Positions 44,500 to 53,220 of a stretch of 64,000 nucleotides of DNA are shown here, one piece after another; the stretch's first letter is position 1, and each line of letters starts with the position of its first letter. The translations under genes and the position numbers were made by a program. The stretch spans positions 310,001 through 374,000 of the forward strand of contig NZ_QCZF01000005.1 of NCBI RefSeq assembly GCF_003075095.1. Direction: 5' to 3'. This stretch comes from Blastococcus litoris. GTDB lineage: Bacteria; Actinomycetota; Actinomycetes; Mycobacteriales; Geodermatophilaceae. The notes under the pieces were generated by a model. It was not told where the DNA came from. It saw nothing but the letters and a program-made list of their open reading frames with translations, and made no database searches.

Positions 44500-45717
44500 T
44501 CACGGGACACGGCCGGCCAGCCCCAGGGCACCCCACCCGCGCAGCGGCCGGCCCACCAGCTCGGCAGCCGTCTCCAGGGCCCGGCGGCGGACGCCCCGCG
44601 CGCGCCATGCCTCCGGCAGCACGCGTTCGCTCGCGGCCAGGTCGTCGTCGAAGTGGGCGTCGAGGACGGCGACGACGGCGCGGTCCTCGATCATGAGGCT
44701 CACCTGTTCGTTCAGCGCCAGCGAACGGGTGTCGACGTTGGTCGTCCCCACCATCGCGACCGCGCCGTCGACCGTGACGACCTTGGCGTGCAGGAGTGCG
44801 GGCTGGTAACGCCAGATCTCGACACCGGCGTCGAGCAGTGTCTGGAACTGCGTCTCGCCCTGCAGGTGCACGCCCGGCCGTGCGACGTGCGGACCGGAGA
44901 CCAGCAGCTGGATCCGGACACCGCGCCCGGCCGTGTCCCCCACGAGGTCCAGCAGCCACCCGGGGAGGCGCGCGTACGGAGTGGTGATCCGCACGGTGCC
45001 GCGGGCGGTGTGCAGGAGCACGGCGATGGCGACAGCCGCCTCGTTCCACCCCGGCTGCGACGGTGGGTGGAGCACCTGGACGGCGGAGTTCCCGGCGGCT
45101 TCCAGCGGGGGGAACTCGTCGCGGTCGGACACCAGGTCGCCGCGCAGCCGGACGGCGGCCTGCATCCAGGACGAGACGAAGGCCGCGCGCAGGCCGGCGA
45201 CCGCGGGCCCCTGGACCCGGAACGCGGTGTCGCGCCAGTCCCCCGGCCGGTCGCCGCGCCCGGACCACATCCGGTCGATGCCGGTCCCGCCCGTGAAGGC
45301 CACCGTGTCGTCGCACACCAGGACCCGGCGGTGCGTGCGCAAGTTCCAGACCGTCGGCCGCATGCTGGGCACCGGCCGGTAGAAGACGACGGTGCAGCCG
45401 GCCCCCCGCAGGCGCCGCAGGTCGGCCTGCCGGATGTGCCGCCCGCCGAAGTCGTCCAGCACGATCCGCACGCGGACGCCCGCGGCAGCCCGCTCGGCGA
45501 GGGCGTCGGCGACCTGCCCGGCGACGGCACCCCCCTCCCAGGCGAACCAGAGCAGGTCGACCGTCCGGCGGGCAGCGGAGACGGCGGCCAGCAGCGCCGG
45601 GAAGGTCTGCGCCCCGTTCTTCAGGACGTCGATCCGGTTGCCTTCGGTGAACGGCACCCCGACCAGCGCCTCCAGGACCGGACGACATCCCGTGGTCGCG
45701 ACGACGCACTCAGCCAT
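44500..45717 (-). CDS. phospholipase D/cardiolipin-synthase-like protein
   Basis: A 405-residue PLD-superfamily protein with two catalytic half-sites. The second HKD motif is complete (LLHAKVVTVDGAVAMVGTTN); the first reads THRRVLVCDDTVAFTGG, with Arg in place of the HxK lysine. GTTNVDTRSLALNEQ after the second motif is typical of cardiolipin synthases. The N-terminus has no membrane helices, unlike ClsA. It may transfer or hydrolyse phosphatidyl groups, but the changed motif makes activity uncertain. ATG 45717 overlaps the end of the SnoaL-like gene by eight bases. Confidence 0.85.
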   Translation of the reverse strand: MAECVVATTGCRPVLEALVGVPFTEGNRIDVLKNGAQTFPALLAAVSAARRTVDLLWFAWEGGAVAGQVADALAERAAAGVRVRIVLDDFGGRHIRQADLRRLRGAGCTVVFYRPVPSMRPTVWNLRTHRRVLVCDDTVAFTGGTGIDRMWSGRGDRPGDWRDTAFRVQGPAVAGLRAAFVSSWMQAAVRLRGDLVSDRDEFPPLEAAGNSAVQVLHPPSQPGWNEAAVAIAVLLHTARGTVRITTPYARLPGWLLDLVGDTAGRGVRIQLLVSGPHVARPGVHLQGETQFQTLLDAGVEIWRYQPALLHAKVVTVDGAVAMVGTTNVDTRSLALNEQVSLMIEDRAVVAVLDAHFDDDLAASERVLPEAWRARGVRRRALETAAELVGRPLRGWGALGLAGRVP

Positions 45718-46198
45718 CGGTCAGTTCGGACTTCCGGTCCGGGTCGTCGACGCGGTGCACACCGGGGTGCGGTGTGCCGGCGAGCAGATCGCCGTCGGTG
45801 GACAGCGCGACGTCCTCCACCCGGTAGTGGATGGTCTGCACGCGGATCCACCCCTCCTCGATGAGGTAGGAGTCGACGCCGCACCGCACCCGGACGTCCT
45901 CGTCGCTCCCGCTCCACTCGAGCAACGCCATGCGGTCGTCGGCCAGCGCGTAGGTGTAGCGGTAGGAGCTTCCGTCGCCGAGGGCCTTCCACAGTCGGTG
46001 CGCCGACGCCCGCAGACCGTCGTGTCCCCGGAACACCTCGCGGGCGGTCAGGACCACCAGTTGCGGGTCGTAGTTCCGGCGCAGGTCGGCCTCCAGATCG
46101 CCTGAACGGCGCAGCCGCAGGTGGTCGGCCAGCACCTCCTCGCTGGTCCGGGCAGCCAGCGCTGCCCGGTCGCCGTCGGCGGGGCTTCTCGTCGTCAC
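45710..46198 (-). CDS. SnoaL-like (NTF2 fold) protein
   Basis: A 162-residue protein with an NTF2/SnoaL-like core: LADHLRLRRSGDLEADLRRNYD, VLTAREVFRGHDGLRASAHR, then strands YRYTYALADDRMALLEWSG and GWIRVQTIHYRVE. The fold serves as a lipid- or polyketide-binding pocket or enzyme; no substrate is implied. GTG 46198 is chosen because GAGGAGGAG stands 7 to 10 nt upstream; ATG 46216 is inside that site. Its stop overlaps the phospholipase D-like gene, so the two are coupled. Confidence 0.8.
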   Translation of the reverse strand: MTTRSPADGDRAALAARTSEEVLADHLRLRRSGDLEADLRRNYDPQLVVLTAREVFRGHDGLRASAHRLWKALGDGSSYRYTYALADDRMALLEWSGSDEDVRVRCGVDSYLIEEGWIRVQTIHYRVEDVALSTDGDLLAGTPHPGVHRVDDPDRKSELTDG

Positions 46199-46270
46199 GC
46201 CGGATCTCCTCCTCATCTCCGTCGCACAGCTGACCGGTCGACAGGGCCCGGCACGCCGGGACCCGCGGCG

Positions 46271-46897
46271 TCAGCCCGCGTACGGCGTCTCGGGACCGCG
46301 CGGGCCGGCGTCGGGGCTCGGCTTGCGGCCCGGTTCGAACCCCACGTCCGCGAAGACGACGTCGACCGGATCGGCGTAGCGCTTGCCGTTGCGGGGGTCG
46401 TGCCGCATCCACGACGGCGGCTCGATGTGCACGGAGACCGTGAACGGCCCCTCCCCCGGCACCTTCGCGTTGAACCCGTAGTGGTGCAGGAAGGGATGCC
46501 ACAGGAACGGCGCCTGCTCGCTGAAGAGCTCGCGGTCGCCGTCCCGGACGGTGACCGTCACGTCCAGGCCCGGGACGAACCGGCCGTCGGCGAGATCGGC
46601 CACGGCCACCTCGATGTGGGCGTTGGCCTCCTCCGGCGCCTCCCGCCAGACCAGACCGTCGTCGCCGTCGCGGGCGTACATGCCCTCGGCCTGCTCGTTG
46701 ACGAGGGCCACGACGAAGTTGCCCGCCTCGGTGACGGCCGCGCCGTCCTCCTCCTGCATGGCGTGCAGAGCCGCGCCGTAGGCGTCCCCCTGCTGCCTCG
46801 CCGTGTCCAGCTGGCCGGGTTCCGCCTCGTTGCTCTCGTCCATGGGCGGCACCGCCGCCGGCGTCGTCCGGTCCTCGACAGCACGTCCTGCGGCCAC
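46271..46897 (-). CDS. P19/Tp34-like iron or copper-binding domain protein, no signal peptide
   Basis: A 208-residue protein whose central part (about residues 60-190) resembles the Fe2+-transport P19/Tp34 family: ANAHIEVAVADLADGRFVPG, then FLWHPFLHHYGFNAKVPGEG and the strand VSVHIEPPSWMRHD. The family usually works in the periplasm with metal bound by His and Met. Here no export signal is seen, and the start region is hydrophilic, so the protein is probably cytoplasmic or exported by another route. GTG 46897 follows GAGGAG at 8 nt. The assignment is by pattern and needs a profile search. Confidence 0.65.
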   Translation of the reverse strand: MAAGRAVEDRTTPAAVPPMDESNEAEPGQLDTARQQGDAYGAALHAMQEEDGAAVTEAGNFVVALVNEQAEGMYARDGDDGLVWREAPEEANAHIEVAVADLADGRFVPGLDVTVTVRDGDRELFSEQAPFLWHPFLHHYGFNAKVPGEGPFTVSVHIEPPSWMRHDPRNGKRYADPVDVVFADVGFEPGRKPSPDAGPRGPETPYAG

Positions 46898-47080
46898 GGG
46901 CTGACTCCTCTCGATCGGCGGTCGGTCCCGGATCCGCTGCCCCGGGGCGCTGTCCGGAAACGACCGCACCGGCGCTGTCACATCAATGACACAGGGACCG
47001 CCGAGGGACCCGGGACGGCGTCCCGTACCCGCGCAACGTCCGTGGCAGGGCACCGGGTGCTGCCGGACGCCGCGCGAAGC

Positions 47081-48052
47081 TCAGGTGCCCGCCCGCTCCG
47101 GATCCGGTGCCGCGCCGCGCTCGATGCCGGCATGCCGTGCCTCGAGCTGTGCGGTCACGGCGAACCCGATGAGGATCGCCACCGAGGTCAGCTGCGTCCA
47201 CAGCAGGAGCGCGATGACGCCGGTCAGCGGCCCGTAGACGATCCCGAACGCGGCGGAGAGCTGGACGTAGGCCGCGAGCGATGCGGTGAAGGTCAGCCAC
47301 AGCGACGCCGTGACCGCCGTGCCGAGAGCCAGCCAGGCCCACCCGGGCTGACGACGCCGAGGTGCGAGCCGGAGCATCCCCAGCACCGCGCAGAGCACCA
47401 TGAGGACGCCCAGAGGCACCGCGGCGGCCATGACCGCGTCGTCGTCCCAGCCGTAGACCTCCTCCACGGCGTCACCGAAGGCAGCGCCGGCGAGGAGCAC
47501 GCCCGACCCGGCCATCGCGGGCAGGCCGGCGAGGAACGCCATCCCCAGCGCGCGGCCGTACTTGTGCCCGCTGGGCCGGTCCCGGGCGATCCCGTAGATG
47601 CGGTTGGCCCCGCGTTCGATCTGACCCATGGCGGTGGTCAGGGTCGCGAGCGCGAAGGCGAGTCCGAACCAGAGCGCCGCCGTGGCGCCCTCCCCCCGTT
47701 CCAGGGTGTCCCGGACCAGCGTTCCCGACCCACCCGGGCTCACGCCGATGATCGTCGCGCGGAGCACCCGGCCCAGGTCGTCGGTCGCCAGGGCCCCGCT
47801 GAGACCGACGGCGGCGATCACCAGCGGGACGAAGGCGAGGGTGAGCTGCAGGGCGAGCGCGCGGGAATGGGAGAACCCGTCGCCGTAGCGGAACCGGGCG
47901 AACGCCTGCTGCCAGAAGGACCACGTGGCCGCACGGACCGCGCGGACGGCGTCGCGTGCCGTCAGGTCGCCGCGGGGCAGCCCGCCACCCTCGGGCACAC
48001 GGGGAACCGTGCCGGAGGCGCCACCCCGGTCCCGGCCGCCGTCAGTGGTCAC
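47081..48052 (-). CDS. YihY/BrkB family membrane protein
   Basis: A 323-residue YihY-type protein with six helices. It starts with a disordered Gly/Arg/Thr-rich region, then FWQQAFARFRYGDGFSHSRALALQL, the family block in which the first helix begins, and SLAAYVQLSAAFGIVYGPLTGVIALLLW near the end, the second signature. Members were once called RNase BN, wrongly; their function is unknown. GTG 48052 was chosen as start. It is divergent from the FUSC-like gene at 48453. Confidence 0.87.
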   Translation of the reverse strand: MTTDGGRDRGGASGTVPRVPEGGGLPRGDLTARDAVRAVRAATWSFWQQAFARFRYGDGFSHSRALALQLTLAFVPLVIAAVGLSGALATDDLGRVLRATIIGVSPGGSGTLVRDTLERGEGATAALWFGLAFALATLTTAMGQIERGANRIYGIARDRPSGHKYGRALGMAFLAGLPAMAGSGVLLAGAAFGDAVEEVYGWDDDAVMAAAVPLGVLMVLCAVLGMLRLAPRRRQPGWAWLALGTAVTASLWLTFTASLAAYVQLSAAFGIVYGPLTGVIALLLWTQLTSVAILIGFAVTAQLEARHAGIERGAAPDPERAGT

Positions 48053-48452
48053 CGGAGCGGCACCCCTCGTCGTCGACCGATGCCGGTGGCGCCGGAGGCA
48101 CAGGATTCTCGGGAACGTCCCTGCAAGCCGGACATGACCGGATTGCAGCACGCCGCGGTGGTCGCCGCCGCACTGGGAGTCTCGGCCGGACGATCCGACG
48201 TCCTGGGAGGGAGCGGACGGCGGAGAGGGCCCGAGCAGGACCGATGACGGTTCCGTGACGATCGGGGGGCAGCCCGGATCCCGGCGCCCGCCCAGGGCAG
48301 CAGGCACGGGACGGGAGAAGCGGTCGCCTCGCGGCGCCCAGCGGTGGAGGGAGACGCCTCGGCTGCGTGCGCACCGACCCACCCGGGCGCCGCCGCGCAG
48401 TGGCGGCGTCCGTCGGATGACGGGTGGGTGTCGCGCGGCCCGGCACGGACGC

Positions 48453-49586
48453 ATGACGACGGACGACGACGCCCGGGAGCGACCTCGACGCGCTGAGCGG
48501 CCCGCGCGGTGGCTGCGGCACACTGCGCAGACGCTGACGGCGAACCCCCGGTTCGGCCTGGCCGTCAGGGCCGCGACGGCGGCCTCCGTCTCCTGGGGGC
48601 TCGTGACCGCCCTTCCGGGATTCGCTGCGGACTACCCCTACTACGCCCCCCTCGGCGCGGTGATCGCCACGTCCACGACGGTCGCGGGCTCGATGCGGCA
48701 GTCATGGCAGACGGTCGCCGCCATCACGATCGGCGCCGGGGTGGCACTCGCGATCGAGCAGCTCCTGGGCCGGAACCTGGGCACCGTCGCCGCCGTCGTG
48801 GGCATCGGCGTGCTGCTCGGCGGATGGAAGCGGCTGGGCAGCGGAGCCGGGTGGCTGCCCACGTCGGCGCTCTTCGTGCTGCTCCTGGGTGACCAGCACC
48901 CGCTCGACTACGTGGCCGGCTTCGCTGGGCTCACCCTCGCCGGGGCCCTGGTCGGGCTGGCACTGGTCACGGCGTTCCCGCCGCTGCCGTTGGCGTCGGC
49001 GAAGGCGGCCCTGGACCGGCTCCGGGGAACCCTCGCCGACCAGCTGGAAGACCTCGGTGCCGAGCTCCGGCGGGAGGGCGCACCGCTTCCCGACGATGTG
49101 CGCCCCCGCGGCCACACCATCGACGTCGTCGTCGCCCAGGCGCGTGATGCGGTGCACCAGGTGGAGGAGGCACGGAGAGGCAACCGCATCGCGAGCAGAT
49201 TCCGAGGCTCCCTGGAGCGGCAGCACCGGCAGGCCCAGGCACTGCAGCGGCTGGCCTTCCTGGTCACGAGCACCACGCAGCTGCTCACGGAGAGAGCTCC
49301 CGCCGACGGGCACGACAGCACGCTCGGGCCGTCCCTGCGCGCGCCCGTGGCGGCCGCGCTGGACGGCGTGGCCGGCGTCCTGCGCACACTGCACGGGCAG
49401 ACGGCCGATCCGGCCGCCGTCGACCGGGCGCGGGAGGCGGTACGGACTCTCGTCGCGGAGGTACGTCGGACACCGGCCACGACGGAGGACGACCACCTCG
49501 TCGTGAGCAGCGTCGTCGAGGACATCCGCCGATCGCTGCGCACCCTGCAGTCGGAGGACGACGGTCTCCAGCCGGCCGCACGGTGA
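48453..49586 (+). CDS. FUSC/aromatic-acid exporter-like membrane protein
   Basis: A 377-residue protein with an N-terminal block of about six helices (AVRAATAASVSWGLVTALPG; YYAPLGAVIATSTTVAGSMR; VAAITIGAGVALAIEQLLG and following) and a C-terminal cytoplasmic helical domain of about 180 residues. The YYAPLGAVIATSTTV segment with a following basic residue is the usual first block of FUSC/ArAE proteins, which export aromatic acids or related compounds. No substrate is known here. ATG 48453 starts close to the fold; readings to 48255 are arginine-rich and unlikely. Confidence 0.82.
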   Translation: MTTDDDARERPRRAERPARWLRHTAQTLTANPRFGLAVRAATAASVSWGLVTALPGFAADYPYYAPLGAVIATSTTVAGSMRQSWQTVAAITIGAGVALAIEQLLGRNLGTVAAVVGIGVLLGGWKRLGSGAGWLPTSALFVLLLGDQHPLDYVAGFAGLTLAGALVGLALVTAFPPLPLASAKAALDRLRGTLADQLEDLGAELRREGAPLPDDVRPRGHTIDVVVAQARDAVHQVEEARRGNRIASRFRGSLERQHRQAQALQRLAFLVTSTTQLLTERAPADGHDSTLGPSLRAPVAAALDGVAGVLRTLHGQTADPAAVDRAREAVRTLVAEVRRTPATTEDDHLVVSSVVEDIRRSLRTLQSEDDGLQPAAR

Positions 49587-49695
49587 CACCACCGCCGCAC
49601 GGGGTCGAACGGCGATGCTCGCCCGCGCCGATGTCACCGGACCGTAAGGCCGTCAGGAGTTCGTGGCGTGCGTGGCCGAGGGTAGCGCCAGGAGG

Positions 49696-51198
49696 ATGCC
49701 ATCCTCCCCTGCCCCCGGTACGCCCGAGAACCCCGCGAGCACCTCGGGGATCGGCCGGTTCGAGGCGCGGTCCGCCCTCGGCTGGCTGGCGGTGCTCCTC
49801 GGCGCCGTGCCCTTCCTGCTCCTGTGGCTGCTCGTCCAGCGGTCCTGGTCGCCGCTGTCCGCGCTCGACGGCGACGTGGCGGCGGGGCTGAACTCCGTCG
49901 TGAGCGGCTCGCCGCTCGTGGTGGGCGCGCTCCGGGCCGTGACCGACCTGGGCGGGACCGGGACCGCGGTCCTCCTCCTCGTCCTCGCCACGCTGTTCCT
50001 CCTCATCCGAGGGCAGCGACGGCTGGCGGCCTTCGTCGCCACCACAGGTCTGGGACTGGCCGTGCTCGGCCCGCTGACCAAGGCGATCGTCGACAGGGCC
50101 CGACCGGTCGTGGACTCGCCGGTGGTCGAGACACCGTCGAACGCCAGCTTCCCCAGCGGTCACGCGATGACCGCGCTGGTGACCTGGGGCGTGCTCCTGC
50201 TGCTCACGTTGCCCGCGGTCCGCCGATCGGTGCGCCCCTGGCTCGTGGCCGGCACCGTGCTCCTCGTGGTCGCCGTCGGGTTCACCCGGCTGGCACTCGG
50301 GGTGCACTTCGTCTCCGACGTGCTCGCGGGCTGGGCCCTGGGAGCCGGCTGGCTCGCCGTCACCACCGCGACGTTCCGCGGTTGGCAGCACCGCCTCGGG
50401 GTGGATCCCGACGAGCCCCTCGACCCGCTGGACGTCGACCCGGGAGAAGAACCGCACCTGGCGTCCGCGGCTGGGCGGGACGGCTCCCGGGCACGGTCGG
50501 TCTCGCTGCGGCTGCTCGCCGCCGCCGCCGCCGTCTTCGCCGTCATCACCGCGCTCGGCCTGGTCGCCACCGCGGTCCTCACCGACACGTGGCTCGGCCG
50601 GTTCGACCGCGGCGTCGTCCGCTGGTTCGTCGAGGTCCGCGACGACGGCCTCACCACGGCCATGGAGTGGGTCTCCGTCCTGTCCGGTACGCGGGCGGTG
50701 ATCGGCGTCGGGCTCGCGCTCGCCGTCCTGGGAGTGGCGGTGGCCGCCAGGTGGCGGCCGGCGATCTTCGTCGCCGTCACCCTGGTCGGCGAGGTGGCGC
50801 TGTACTTCCTCAGCGCTCAGGTCGTCAGCCGGATGAGGCCCGCCGTGGCGGACCTGACCTCGGGGCTGCCGAGCGCCGCGAGCTGGCCCTCGGGCCACGC
50901 CGCGGCCGCCGCCGCGCTCTACGGTGCCGCGGCCGCGCTCGTCATCGCCTACCACGGCAGCCGGTGGCGATGGGCGGTCCTCGCGCTGCCCCTGCTGCTC
51001 GCCCCGGCGATCGGTGTCTCCCGGATCTACGTCGCTGCCCACTACCCGACCGACGTGCTCGCCGGCCTGCTGCTCGGCGGGTCGTGGGTCTGCACCTGTG
51101 CCCGGGTGCTCCTGCCGCGCCCCGGCCACGGTCCTCGCGCCGGCATCGAGCCCACCGTCGGTCGCACGCATGACGCACCGGTAGTGGCGCACCGGTGA
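49696..51198 (+). CDS. double-domain PAP2 phosphatase
   Basis: A 500-residue membrane protein made of two PAP2 (type 2 phosphatidic acid phosphatase) domains. Domain 1 has the full set: KAIVDRARP, FPSGHAM and TRLALGVHFVSD. Domain 2 keeps WPSGHAA and SRIYVAAHYPTD, but its first motif (AQVVSRMRP) lacks the lysine. Domain 1 is probably active, while domain 2 may bind only substrate or be slower. It probably dephosphorylates undecaprenyl diphosphate or phosphatidic acid outside the membrane. ATG 49696 has TAGCGC 7 nt upstream; GTG 49663 is an alternative. Its stop is coupled to the next gene. Confidence 0.88.
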   Translation: MPSSPAPGTPENPASTSGIGRFEARSALGWLAVLLGAVPFLLLWLLVQRSWSPLSALDGDVAAGLNSVVSGSPLVVGALRAVTDLGGTGTAVLLLVLATLFLLIRGQRRLAAFVATTGLGLAVLGPLTKAIVDRARPVVDSPVVETPSNASFPSGHAMTALVTWGVLLLLTLPAVRRSVRPWLVAGTVLLVVAVGFTRLALGVHFVSDVLAGWALGAGWLAVTTATFRGWQHRLGVDPDEPLDPLDVDPGEEPHLASAAGRDGSRARSVSLRLLAAAAAVFAVITALGLVATAVLTDTWLGRFDRGVVRWFVEVRDDGLTTAMEWVSVLSGTRAVIGVGLALAVLGVAVAARWRPAIFVAVTLVGEVALYFLSAQVVSRMRPAVADLTSGLPSAASWPSGHAAAAAALYGAAAALVIAYHGSRWRWAVLALPLLLAPAIGVSRIYVAAHYPTDVLAGLLLGGSWVCTCARVLLPRPGHGPRAGIEPTVGRTHDAPVVAHR

Positions 51199-52202
51199 GC
51201 GGCAGGGTCGCCTGGCCGGTCGGGGCAGCGCTGATCACCGGACTGGCAGCGCGGCTGGTCCGTGCGCGACTGCTGTCGGAGCAGCTCGACGGGGTCCCGC
51301 CGTCCGTGCGGACCGACGACGGCATCAGGCTGCACGTGGAGGTGGCAGGCCCGCCCGGTGCTCCGCTGACCGTCGTCTTCTCGCACGGATTCGCTGCTCG
51401 CGGGTCGGTGTTCGACCCGCAGTGGAAGGCCCTGCGTGACGAGGTCCGCCTCGTCCGCTACGACCAGCGCGGCCACGGAGACAGTGGCTGGGCCGGCTTC
51501 CGCGCCGCCACGGTCGAGCGACTGGGACTGGATCTCGGGCAGGTCGTCGACGCCCAGGGCGGTCAGGGGCCGGTCGTCGTGGTCGGCCACTCGATGGGTG
51601 GCATGGCCGTACTGGAGCTCGCCCGCCTGCGGCCGGAACTCCTCGGTGACCGGATCGCCGGTGTCGCGCTGCTGTCCACCAGGGCGGCACCGCTGACCGC
51701 GGGCGAGCGGAGTTCCGGCGTGACCCTGCGGATCCGTACCGCCCTGTCCACGGCCGGCGCCTGGGTCGTGTGGCTCGCCGCCCCGCTGGTACAGGCCGTG
51801 CACCCCTTCCGCACGCACATCGGGCGCCGGTTGCTGCGCCGGCGTCTGTTCGGCGGCGCTCCGACCGACCAGGTCATGTCCGCGACCCAGGACATGTGGG
51901 AGCGCACCCCCGCCGCGGTGATGTCGGCCTATCTCCCGAGCCTCGCCGGCTACGACGCCCGTGCTGCAGTGGGGCCGCTGGAGGACGTGCCCGTGGTGGT
52001 GCTGGCGGGCAGCGACGACTCGACGATCCCCCCGCGTTCCGCCCGCCGGCTCGCCGAGCGCATCGGCGGGCGCACCCGGCTGGTGGTCGTGCCCGGCGCC
52101 GGCCACATGGTCACCGTGACCCACGCCGCCGCGGTCGACGCCGCGCTGCGGGACCTGCTCGCCGACGTCCGGACGGGCACCGACGGAAGGACGACATCGT
52201 GA
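51195..52202 (+). CDS. alpha/beta hydrolase
   Basis: A 335-residue alpha/beta-hydrolase fold protein. The oxyanion block is FSHGFAARG, the nucleophile elbow GHSMGG, the acid in the LAGSDDSTIPP region and the histidine in GAGHMVTVTH. A short N-terminal hydrophobic segment (VGAALITGLAARLVRARLL) may attach it to the membrane. A lipid or ester substrate is likely but unknown. GTG 51195 overlaps the PAP2 gene and its stop overlaps the next start, giving a three-gene coupled operon for envelope phosphoesters. Confidence 0.86.
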   Translation: MSGRVAWPVGAALITGLAARLVRARLLSEQLDGVPPSVRTDDGIRLHVEVAGPPGAPLTVVFSHGFAARGSVFDPQWKALRDEVRLVRYDQRGHGDSGWAGFRAATVERLGLDLGQVVDAQGGQGPVVVVGHSMGGMAVLELARLRPELLGDRIAGVALLSTRAAPLTAGERSSGVTLRIRTALSTAGAWVVWLAAPLVQAVHPFRTHIGRRLLRRRLFGGAPTDQVMSATQDMWERTPAAVMSAYLPSLAGYDARAAVGPLEDVPVVVLAGSDDSTIPPRSARRLAERIGGRTRLVVVPGAGHMVTVTHAAAVDAALRDLLADVRTGTDGRTTS

Positions 52203-53080
52203 GGCGCCTGCTCCCCCGCATCGGACTCGCGCTCGGGACTCTTCTCGTCCTGCTGCTGGCCTACGGCGTGCTGATCGAGCCGCGGGTGATCCTCGACGAG
52301 GAGCACGCCGAGGTCGCCCTGCCGCAGCTCGGGGACGAGCTGGCCGGCACGGAGGTCGCCGTCCTCTCCGATCTGCAGTTGGGGATGTGGTTCGCCAACC
52401 ACGGCATGGTGGAGCGCGCCGTGGAGGCCACCCTGGAGGCCGATCCGGACGTGGTGCTGCTGGGCGGGGACTTCGTCTACAGCAGCGACCCCACCGTGCA
52501 GACGCAGATCGACACGCTGCTGGAGCTGATCGGTCCGCTGATCGACTCGGGCATCCCCACCTACGCCGTGCTCGGCAACCACGACTACAAGGTCGGCGCC
52601 GCCGAGGAGCTGACCACCGCGCTGGAGGACGCCGGCATCCCGGTGCTGAGCAACACCGCCGTCCCGGTGCCCGGTCCGGTCGACGACCCTGCCGAGCAGC
52701 TCCACGTGGTCGGCATCGGTCCGGACCTCCCCAACCGGGTCGACGTCGACGCCGCCCTGGCCGACGTCCCGGACACCGCGCCCCGCGTGGTGCTGATGCA
52801 CAACCCCACCGTCTTCGACCAGCTGCCGGCCGGCACCGCGCCGCTCGCACTGGCCGGGCACACGCACTGCGGCCAGGTGGCCCTTCCCGGCACCCCGGAC
52901 TGGGCGTACCTGGCACTGACCAGCGAGGAGCGGATCGTCGCCGACGGCTGGGCTCCGGAGGGGTACGGGGCCGAGGGCAACCGGATGTTCGTCACCTGCG
53001 GCATCGGGTTCAGCGTCGCACCGATCCGGATCAACGCCGCTCCCCAGGTCGCCTTCTTCACGCTGCAGCCGGAGAACTGA
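52199..53080 (+). CDS. membrane-anchored metallophosphoesterase (YaeI/LpxH-like)
   Basis: A 293-residue calcineurin-like phosphoesterase with one N-terminal helix (IGLALGTLLVLLLAYGVLIEP). Motifs in order: LSDLQLGMWF, LGGDFVY, LGNHDYK, VVLMHNP and GHTHCGQVALPG, the pattern of YaeI-type lipid phosphodiesterases. The active site should lie outside. It is the third gene of the PAP2-hydrolase operon, which supports a role in lipid or polyprenyl phosphate turnover. GTG 52199 overlaps the previous stop by four bases. Confidence 0.88.
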   Translation: MRRLLPRIGLALGTLLVLLLAYGVLIEPRVILDEEHAEVALPQLGDELAGTEVAVLSDLQLGMWFANHGMVERAVEATLEADPDVVLLGGDFVYSSDPTVQTQIDTLLELIGPLIDSGIPTYAVLGNHDYKVGAAEELTTALEDAGIPVLSNTAVPVPGPVDDPAEQLHVVGIGPDLPNRVDVDAALADVPDTAPRVVLMHNPTVFDQLPAGTAPLALAGHTHCGQVALPGTPDWAYLALTSEERIVADGWAPEGYGAEGNRMFVTCGIGFSVAPIRINAAPQVAFFTLQPEN

Positions 53081-53220
53081 GGCCTGGCGGCCGGTGGAAC
53101 GGGGTCCACCCGCCGGCGGCCCGCGTCGCGGCCCCGGCCCCGTCGGGCGGCCCGCATGACATTCCTCGGACAACGCCGCCCGCCGCACCGATCCGCCGGA
53201 CCCGCGGGTAGCCCACCTGC

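Noticed and set aside
53089-53120. Hairpin after the metallophosphoesterase gene
   Set aside because: The arms are short and need a bulge; too weak to call a terminator.
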